NCBI RefSeq assembly: GCF_900157365.1
Contig: NZ_FUEZ01000003.1
Location: forward strand, 930,001 to 994,000
Origin: Mycobacterium numidiamassiliense
GTDB lineage: Bacteria; Actinomycetota; Actinomycetes; Mycobacteriales; Mycobacteriaceae
Direction of reading: 5' to 3'
Length of the DNA: 64,000 nucleotides
Positions within the stretch are counted from its first letter, which is position 1, and the number at the start of each line of letters is the position of its first letter. Below the pieces are notes generated by a model, which was not told where the DNA came from, did no database searches, and saw only the letters and a list, made by a program, of their open reading frames with translations. This document shows, in pieces, positions 57,936 to 64,000 of this stretch. The position numbers and the translations under genes were made by a program.

Positions 57936-60314
57936 ATGCGAGTTGACGGGCGCGAGATCAGCGTCTCGGGCAGCTTGCTGCAACCTGTGACCCGACGGAC
58001 CAACGACATCCTGCGGCTCATCCTGTCCGCGGTGTTCCTCGCGACCGTGATCACCAGCTCGGTGATCACCCGTCCGCGCTGGATAGCGCTGGAGAAATCG
58101 GTGTCGGAAATCGTGGGGGTCTTGACGCCCACCCAGTCCGACGTGGTGTACCTGGTGTACGGGCTCGCGATCCTGGCGTTGCCGTTCATGATCCTGATCG
58201 GCCTGATCGTGGCCCGGCAATGGAAACTGTTGGGCGCGTATGCGGCCGCCGCGATGCTGGCCGCCCTCCCGTTGTCGATCAGCAGCAACCGCATCGCCGC
58301 GCCCCGCTGGCACTTCGACCTCTCGGATCGGCTCAGCACCCTGCCGGCCCAGTTCCTCGACGACCCGCGGTGGATCGCCATGCTGGCGGCGGTGCTGACC
58401 GTGTCGGGTCCCTGGCTGCCCGCGCGCTGGCGGCATTGGTGGTGGGCACTGTTGCTCGCCTTCGTGCCCATTCACCTCGTCATCAGCGCCGTCGTCCCGG
58501 CCCGCTCCCTGGTGGGTCTTGCGGTCGGGTGGTTCGTCGGTGCGCTGGTGGTCCTCGCCGTCGGCACTCCCGCCCTCGAAGTCCCGCTGGAGGAGGCGGT
58601 TCGCGCGATGGCCAAACGCGGCTGCGTCGTATCGCGGCTCACGGTGGTCCGGCCGGCCGGGCCGGGCGCGCTCGTGTTGTCCTCGGATTCCGGGGATCCG
58701 GATTGCACGGCGGACATCGAGCTGTACGGCCCACACCAGCGCAGCGGGGGTGCGCTGCGGGAACTCTGGCGCAAGCTGCGACTGCGCGACACCGAGACCG
58801 CACCACTGCAGGCCTCGATGAGCCGTGCCGTCGAGCACCGCGCGCTGATGGCCATCGCCATCGGCGATGCGGGCGTCGCCAACACCTCGACCATCGCCTT
58901 CGCGGCGCTGGACAGGGGATGGACGCTTTACGCGCACAAGCCCGTTCGCGGGATCCCGCTCGACGAATGTGCCGACACCACGCCGGTCGCCAAAGTGTGG
59001 GAAGCGCTACACACTTTGCACGGCTACCAGATCTCGCACGGCGACCTGCGCGGCAACGAGATCACGGTCGACGACGGCGAGGTGCTCTTCGGCGGATTCG
59101 GCAGCGCCGAATACGGTGCCACCGATGCCCAACTGCGATCCGACATCGTCCAACTGCTGGTGACGACGTCGGCGTTGTACGACGCCAAATCCACGGTGGG
59201 CGCCGCGATCGACGTGTTCGGCAAAGACATCGTCCTGAGGGCCTCGCGCCGGCTCACCAAATCTGCTGTGCCCAAACGGATCCGGAAGTCAGTGACCGAT
59301 CCGAGCGGTGTCATTTCGCGCCTGCGCGCCGAGGTCAAACACCAAACGGGAGCCGATCAGATCAAGACCGAACCGATCACCCGGTTCACCCGCAGCCAGG
59401 TGATTCAACTAGTGCTGCTAGGCGCCCTCGTCTACGTCGCATATCCCTTCATCAGCACGGTGCCGACCTTCTTTTCCGAACTGCGCCATGCGAACTGGTG
59501 GTGGGCGCTGCTGGGTTTGGTGATATCGGCGTCGACGTACGTGGGCGCGGCGGCCGCCCTGTGGGCCTCCGCGGACGAGACGGTGAGCTTTTGGCGGCTC
59601 TCAGTTGCCCAGGTGGCCAACACTTTTGCCGCGACAACGACCCCGGCCGGAGTCGGCGGGCTCGCGCTCAGCACGCGCTACTTGCAGAAGGGGGGCGGGC
59701 TGTCTCCGATGCGGGCCACCACGGCGGTGGCGCTGCAGCAATCCGTGCAGGTGATCATGCACCTCGGACTGCTGATTTTGTTCAGCACGGTGGCGGGCGC
59801 ATCGATGAACCTGTCGCATTTCGTCCCGGACGCCACCGTGCTGTACCTGATCGCGGGTGTGACGCTGGGCATTGTCGGCACATTTCTGTTCGTGCCCACC
59901 CTGCGGCGCTGGCTGGCGACAGACCTGCGCCCGAAAGTGAAGGAGCTGAGCCGCGATCTCATCGAGGTCGCGCGTGAGCCCAAACGACTCGGCTTGATCG
60001 TACTCGGTTGCACCGGAACGACTCTCGGCGCAGCGTTGGCCCTGTGGGCCAGTGTCGAGGCCTTCGGGGGCGGGGCGACGTTTGTCACCTGCACGGTGGT
60101 GACGATGGTCGGCGGAACGCTCGCCTCGGCCGCGCCGACGCCCGGCGGTGTCGGCGCCGTCGAGGCTGCGCTGATCGGTGGGCTCGCCGCCTTCGGTGTA
60201 CCCGCGGCGGTCGGCGTGCCGTCGGTTCTGCTGTATCGGGTGCTCACCTGCTGGATTCCCGTCTTCGTCGGCTGGCCGGTGATGCGCTGGCTGACCGAAA
60301 ACGAAATGGTGTAG
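57936..60314 (+). CDS. Large flippase-like membrane protein with degenerate kinase domain
   Basis: A 792-aa protein (Rv0585c position). N-terminal third: several membrane helices (about residues 15-200). Middle: a kinase-like domain with HGDLRGNEI (His368, Asp370, Asn374) but Gly387 in place of the DFG aspartate (FGGFGSAEY), so probably inactive as a kinase. C-terminal third: about eight helices of the lysylphosphatidylglycerol synthetase/UPF0104 flippase type (TPAGVGGLALSTRYLQKGGG, PTPGGVGAVEAALIGGLAAF). ATG 57936 with AGGAT is preferred to TTG 57885. Convergent with the GH92 gene (6-bp gap). May flip or regulate a glycolipid; not proven. Confidence 0.85.
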   Translation: MRVDGREISVSGSLLQPVTRRTNDILRLILSAVFLATVITSSVITRPRWIALEKSVSEIVGVLTPTQSDVVYLVYGLAILALPFMILIGLIVARQWKLLGAYAAAAMLAALPLSISSNRIAAPRWHFDLSDRLSTLPAQFLDDPRWIAMLAAVLTVSGPWLPARWRHWWWALLLAFVPIHLVISAVVPARSLVGLAVGWFVGALVVLAVGTPALEVPLEEAVRAMAKRGCVVSRLTVVRPAGPGALVLSSDSGDPDCTADIELYGPHQRSGGALRELWRKLRLRDTETAPLQASMSRAVEHRALMAIAIGDAGVANTSTIAFAALDRGWTLYAHKPVRGIPLDECADTTPVAKVWEALHTLHGYQISHGDLRGNEITVDDGEVLFGGFGSAEYGATDAQLRSDIVQLLVTTSALYDAKSTVGAAIDVFGKDIVLRASRRLTKSAVPKRIRKSVTDPSGVISRLRAEVKHQTGADQIKTEPITRFTRSQVIQLVLLGALVYVAYPFISTVPTFFSELRHANWWWALLGLVISASTYVGAAAALWASADETVSFWRLSVAQVANTFAATTTPAGVGGLALSTRYLQKGGGLSPMRATTAVALQQSVQVIMHLGLLILFSTVAGASMNLSHFVPDATVLYLIAGVTLGIVGTFLFVPTLRRWLATDLRPKVKELSRDLIEVAREPKRLGLIVLGCTGTTLGAALALWASVEAFGGGATFVTCTVVTMVGGTLASAAPTPGGVGAVEAALIGGLAAFGVPAAVGVPSVLLYRVLTCWIPVFVGWPVMRWLTENEMV

Positions 60315-60320
60315 CGCTGA

Positions 60321-62942
60321 TTAGGATTCGCCGGTCGTATCCTGAACGCTCACCAGGACGACTGAAATCCTCGCGCTCTCACCGACCCTGGTGGTGAGAT
60401 AGAGCGGGTAATAGTCCGGGAGCACCGACTGCGCCACGCTGATAGCGACAGTGGCGGTGGCCGACCCGCCGGCGCCGAACTGTCCAGAAACCGGCGCCGC
60501 GGTAATCCCCGTGTCGGTGGACACCCCGTTGATCGTATAACCGCCGGTCTTGTCGATCATCTGCTGGGCGTCCAGAGCCACCGTGCCGGTGCTTCCCGGG
60601 GCGATATCGACGACCGGGCTTGCAACATTCACGGCCACCGCCGAACTGTACTCACCGAACGAGGGTGGCGCAGCGGATTCGGCTGTGCCCCAAGCCTTGT
60701 CGGCGTGGGCCGCAAGCGAGTACCTGAGCTCACCGCCCGTCTGGATAATCGACTCCGGCAGCCAAGTGTGGTCGGTGGCTTGCCCATCAATCTTCAGGCC
60801 GCTGATGTACCTCAGCGGGTCTGGTCCCGATGCACCCGGCGCGAACATCCGGATGAATTTTCCGCCCGGAAGCGCGATCACGACGCGGTCGAAGATCGGT
60901 GTGCTTACCGTGAGGATGGGTGTTCCCGGCGTAATCGGATACAGGCCGAGGGCGGCCCACACATACCAGCTGGCCATCGCGCCGAGGTCGTCGTTCCCGG
61001 GCTCGCCATCGGGCGTGGGACCGAACAACCCGCGCACCCGGTCGACCGTGTGCTGGGTCTTCCACGGCTGACCAACGTAGTTGTATAGCCACGGCACTCC
61101 AAAGCCCGGCTCGTTGCCGGCCCAGAGGTAGGGCTCATCGGGACCCTCGTTGAGCTTCTTCACGAACTCGTCCAGACGGGCGGCCATGGCCTGGCGACCA
61201 CCCAACGCGGTCGCCAGGCCGGCGACATTGTGCGGCACCAACCAGACGTATTGCTCGGCGTTGCCCTCGTCAAAGCCATCCTGGCCGAAGCCGGTAGAAG
61301 AATGCACGAAACCCGGTCCGCTGTCGAACAATCCGAAACCGTTGCGCGGCGAGATGAAGTGGGTGGTGGGATTGAACAGGTTGTGCCAGTACTGGGCTCG
61401 ACGCTGGAATTCGGCCGCTGTCGCCACATCCCCGAGCGACTCGGCAAATCGCGAGATAGCGAAGTCGTCGATTGACCACTCCAGCGTAATCGACGCGTCG
61501 GGGCCAAACTCCCGCGTGTGCGGGGCATAACCCAGGCGCAAGTAGGTCTCGATGCCCGGCCTCTCCACGTAGCCGCCCATCCCCATACCGCCTGTAGTCG
61601 CCCCGTTCACCATGTAGTGCAGTGCCGTTTTCACGTCGAAGTCGGTAGCGCCGTAAGCGTGCAAGCTCGCGATGAGCGGCACCACGTTGTCTCCGGTCAT
61701 CTCACCGGTCGCGACATTCGCAAGCGGCCAGCGCGGAAACGCTCCGCTCTGCTCGGCGTCAGTGACCAGCGATTGGGCCATGTCGCTGGCACGCTCCGGG
61801 AACAGCAGCGCCTGCAGAGCAGCCAGACATCGGTAGGTGTCCCAGTCGGAAAAATTCGTGTACTGGGTGTGCCCCTCGGCCACGTTGTGGATGAGGTTGT
61901 CGAATCCGATGTAACGTCCGTCAACATCGTTGAATGTGTTGGGGTGCAACAGCGATCGATACAGGGAGGTATAGAAGGTCTCTATATCGCGGCCATTTCT
62001 GCCGGCGACCGCGATGCGCGACAGCGCGGCGTTCCATGCCGACGACGCGGCGCTGCGGACGTCCTCGAAGCTCGTGGCGCCCTCGGCTGCCAGGTTTGCC
62101 CGCGCTGCGTCGATGCTGACGTAGGAGAGCGCGGTCCGCACCTCGATCGTCGACCCCGCCGGGAACTGCACATAGCCGCCGCTGTAGGGCGAAGCCGCAC
62201 CATGCGCTCCGGCATGGACCGCTTCGCCATCCCAGGTGCCGAAGGTGGTGAACGGCTGGCTGAACCTCATCGCGAAATACACGGTGTAGGTGTTTTGCTT
62301 GTCGCAGAAGCTGCCGCTGCCCGCCCAGCCGGTGATGGTGGTTTGGTCCTCGCCGATCTGGATGGCCGCGCGGGAGTTGCCCGCCAGCGACGCGCCGGAA
62401 CGCACATGGAACAGGGCGGGACGGCCGTTGTGTGGGTAGCTGAACCGGCCGACGCCGGTGCGCGCAGTGGCGGTCAGTTCCGCAGTCACCCCAGTCTCGG
62501 GAAACCGCACCGTGTAGTACCCAGGCACGCCACGCTCTGTTTTGTCGTGGGCGATCCGTTCCCAGGCGTTCCAGGGCTGCGAGCCGATCGCGCGGGTGGT
62601 CGGCAGCATGGAGATGTCGCCGAATGCGGCACAGCCCACCGAGGCATGGGTCATGCTGAACCCTGTCGCGCGTGGGTTGTCGAAGTTGTAGCCGGCGTAG
62701 TTGCCAACGGTGTCCGGCGAATACTGCACCATTCCGAACGGCACGGCGGGGCCAGGGAAGTTGTTGATCTCCCCAACCGTTTCACCGCCCGTGCCGGTCC
62801 CAATCAGCGTGTCGACATGAGCCACCGGATTCGCGACAAACGAGGGTTCACCGTCGTATGCGAAAGGCGGAGCCGCCGCCACGAACGTCGCGGACACAGC
62901 CGCAACCGCTACCAGCGCGATGAGGGTCCTCGGCGACCGCAT
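60321..62942 (-). CDS. Secreted GH92 alpha-mannosidase
   Basis: An 873-aa glycoside hydrolase of family 92 (Rv0584 position). Signal-peptide-like N-terminus (residues 1 to about 23, hydrophobic and Ala-rich). GH92 motifs: [47 protein letters not shown] and [20 protein letters not shown], which carry the calcium site and catalytic acids. GH92 enzymes trim alpha-1,2/1,3/1,6-mannose exo-wise. An extra C-terminal beta domain follows (about residues 770-870). Likely substrates are mannosylated lipids or proteins of the envelope or host glycans; not determined. Confidence 0.93.
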   Translation of the reverse strand: MRSPRTLIALVAVAAVSATFVAAAPPFAYDGEPSFVANPVAHVDTLIGTGTGGETVGEINNFPGPAVPFGMVQYSPDTVGNYAGYNFDNPRATGFSMTHASVGCAAFGDISMLPTTRAIGSQPWNAWERIAHDKTERGVPGYYTVRFPETGVTAELTATARTGVGRFSYPHNGRPALFHVRSGASLAGNSRAAIQIGEDQTTITGWAGSGSFCDKQNTYTVYFAMRFSQPFTTFGTWDGEAVHAGAHGAASPYSGGYVQFPAGSTIEVRTALSYVSIDAARANLAAEGATSFEDVRSAASSAWNAALSRIAVAGRNGRDIETFYTSLYRSLLHPNTFNDVDGRYIGFDNLIHNVAEGHTQYTNFSDWDTYRCLAALQALLFPERASDMAQSLVTDAEQSGAFPRWPLANVATGEMTGDNVVPLIASLHAYGATDFDVKTALHYMVNGATTGGMGMGGYVERPGIETYLRLGYAPHTREFGPDASITLEWSIDDFAISRFAESLGDVATAAEFQRRAQYWHNLFNPTTHFISPRNGFGLFDSGPGFVHSSTGFGQDGFDEGNAEQYVWLVPHNVAGLATALGGRQAMAARLDEFVKKLNEGPDEPYLWAGNEPGFGVPWLYNYVGQPWKTQHTVDRVRGLFGPTPDGEPGNDDLGAMASWYVWAALGLYPITPGTPILTVSTPIFDRVVIALPGGKFIRMFAPGASGPDPLRYISGLKIDGQATDHTWLPESIIQTGGELRYSLAAHADKAWGTAESAAPPSFGEYSSAVAVNVASPVVDIAPGSTGTVALDAQQMIDKTGGYTINGVSTDTGITAAPVSGQFGAGGSATATVAISVAQSVLPDYYPLYLTTRVGESARISVVLVSVQDTTGES

Positions 62943-63077
62943 AGGACTCTCTTACTGCATAACCGTGTCTCGCCGTGGCGTTTCGACACGGATCTTCGAG
63001 AACGACGGATTCGACGGCCACACCGGCACACTGAAAACCCCTGCGCCGCGAGGCCGGTTTGGTCGTACGGTATTCGC

Positions 63078-63563
63078 ATGGCCGAAGAGTCGTACGCGAT
63101 CGATGCCGGGCACCCACCGTCAGCCCTGCTCAAAATTCTCAACCCGGTACTGGGATTCCTGCTGCGCACGCCGCTCGCCGGGCCGGCACGCAAGCAGCTC
63201 ATGGTGCTGAGCTTCACCGGGCGAAAGTCGGGGCGGGAGTTCACGATTCCGGTGAGCGCCCACCTGATCGACAACGACCTGTATGCGCTGACCGGCGCTG
63301 TATGGAAGCAGAACTTCAGCGGCGGCGCGGACGCCCAGGTCGTCTACGACGGCAAGTCAACCGCCATGCGCGGCGAGCTCATCCGCGACCGCGCCATCGT
63401 CTCGGGTCTCTACCTGAAGTGTGCACAGTCCTATGGCGCGCGCCGGGCCCAGGTGATGATCGGATTGAAATTCCGCGACCAGCGCGTCCCGACGCTCGAG
63501 GAGTTCGCCGAGGCCGTCGACCGCATGAAGTTGTGCGCGATCAAGTTCACCCCGGCGCCGTAA
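63078..63563 (+). CDS. F420-dependent nitroreductase (Ddn)-like protein
   Basis: A 161-aa split beta-barrel protein of the Ddn/Rv1558 type. Family landmarks: [56 protein letters not shown]. These bind deazaflavin F420 and reduce quinones or nitro compounds. The ATG at 63078 follows a region divergent from GH92. Its 3' end overlaps the convergent galK by 17 bp. The long upstream extension of this frame is antisense to GH92 and not real. Confidence 0.85.
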   Translation: MAEESYAIDAGHPPSALLKILNPVLGFLLRTPLAGPARKQLMVLSFTGRKSGREFTIPVSAHLIDNDLYALTGAVWKQNFSGGADAQVVYDGKSTAMRGELIRDRAIVSGLYLKCAQSYGARRAQVMIGLKFRDQRVPTLEEFAEAVDRMKLCAIKFTPAP

Positions 63564-64000
63564 CGAGCGGCCCCGCGCCCGCGGCCGCGTAGGTTCGGGT
63601 GATCACTGGCCGCTCGAACCCGGCCCTACCCACGGCCCGTCGCACCGCCTCGCCGACCACCTCCACCCGATCGATCGGCACCAGCGCGATCACGCAGCCC
63701 CCGAAGCCGCCGCCGGTCATCCGGGCGCCGAGGGCACCCGCGCGAACCGCGGTATCGGCGATCAGGTCGATGTGGGCGGTGGTGATGTCGAAATCGTCGC
63801 GCATCGACGCATGCGAAGCGGTGAAGATCCGGCCCGCCTCGGCGAAGTCCGAATCACTTAGCACAGCAACACAATCGAGCACACGTTGGTTCTCGGTCAA
63901 CACATGACGGGCACGACGGACGTCGACCGGATCGGTCGCCGCGGCCGTAACGGAGGCCAGCACCGAGGGTCCGCGATCGTGAACCTCGCGCAATGACGAC
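63547..64000 (-). CDS. galK: Galactokinase, truncated at window edge
   Basis: The C-terminal 150 residues of a GHMP-family galactokinase (full length about 360 aa). The third GHMP motif is clear: [20 protein letters not shown], preceded by [20 protein letters not shown] typical of GalK. The frame is open to the right edge and the annotated in-frame TTG near 63993 is not the true start. GalK phosphorylates galactose in the Leloir pathway. The 17-bp tail-to-tail overlap with the Ddn-like gene is unusual but harmless. Confidence 0.93.
   Translation of the reverse strand, partial: SSLREVHDRGPSVLASVTAAATDPVDVRRARHVLTENQRVLDCVAVLSDSDFAEAGRIFTASHASMRDDFDITTAHIDLIADTAVRAGALGARMTGGGFGGCVIALVPIDRVEVVGEAVRRAVGRAGFERPVITRTYAAAGAGPLVTAPG

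Noticed and set aside
61518..63077. Long 5' extension of the Ddn-like gene
   Set aside because: Antisense to GH92; the Ddn family N-terminus begins at 63078.

Overview
The window is high-GC DNA from a slow-growing, non-tuberculosis Mycobacterium. The evidence is a PE-family protein, a mycofactocin-type short-chain dehydrogenase, HadA/HadB/HadC, an MceG-type ATPase and four tandem mycolic-acid methyltransferases. Four mma genes (alpha, keto and methoxy type) fit species that make oxygenated mycolates. From memory, gene order follows M. tuberculosis Rv0687 back to Rv0632c, then Rv0585c/Rv0584 and galK, with several insertions and losses. Species cannot be fixed from sequence reading alone. Rv numbers in the entries are recollected equivalents, not search results.

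Layout. 0-2.5 kb: edge-truncated mycofactocin SDR, SHOCT membrane protein and a PE protein. 2.6-7.2 kb: the str operon rpsL-rpsG-fusA-tuf (minus strand), with a 60-bp tandem duplication of the fusA end and an 18-bp-stem terminator after tuf. 7.4-9.1 kb: TetR regulator divergent from two DUF3060 proteins. 9.1-14.9 kb: a tight run nfo-lpqP-fadE8-echA4-paaX-echA5 (DNA repair, secreted esterase, acyl-CoA catabolism). 15-22.5 kb: rpoB-rpoC with wild-type rifampicin region. 23-26.4 kb: mceG, and a carotenoid oxygenase divergent from a TetR with a palindrome between them. 26.5-27.8 kb: rplJ-rplL with an L10-type leader, attenuator and promoter. 27.9-33.6 kb: GH38 alpha-mannosidase, SurA-like protein and ROK kinase operon.

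33.7-40.7 kb (plus strand): DinB protein, UbiB-like kinase, LipG, then mmaA1-mmaA2-mmaA3-mmaA4. 40.8-42.8 kb: a double-DGPF protein with an ECF42-like sigma factor, which I do not recall at this site in M. tuberculosis. 42.9-47.6 kb (minus strand): a translation and fatty-acid-synthesis block, tRNA-Thr, tRNA-Met, rpmG, hadA-hadB-hadC, tRNA-Trp, secE, nusG, rplK, rplA; nusG carries an in-frame 18-bp repeat array. 47.7-50.5 kb: orphan VapB-like protein, glyoxalase-II-like hydrolase, membrane protein and EchA3.

50.6-57.8 kb looks accessory: a patatin-like phospholipase, a self-contained ferredoxin/ferredoxin reductase/P450 chain, a nitroreductase, a PHP metallohydrolase and an LCMT-type methyltransferase. 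57.9-64 kb: a large flippase-like membrane protein with a degenerate kinase domain, convergent with a secreted GH92 alpha-mannosidase, then a Ddn-like protein and the 3' part of galK.

Functionally the window is mostly housekeeping (transcription, translation) interleaved with mycolic-acid modification (HadABC elongation and MmaA1-4 decoration), two mannosidases of different families, and acyl-CoA metabolism. No insertion sequence, CRISPR array, prophage or rRNA gene was seen.
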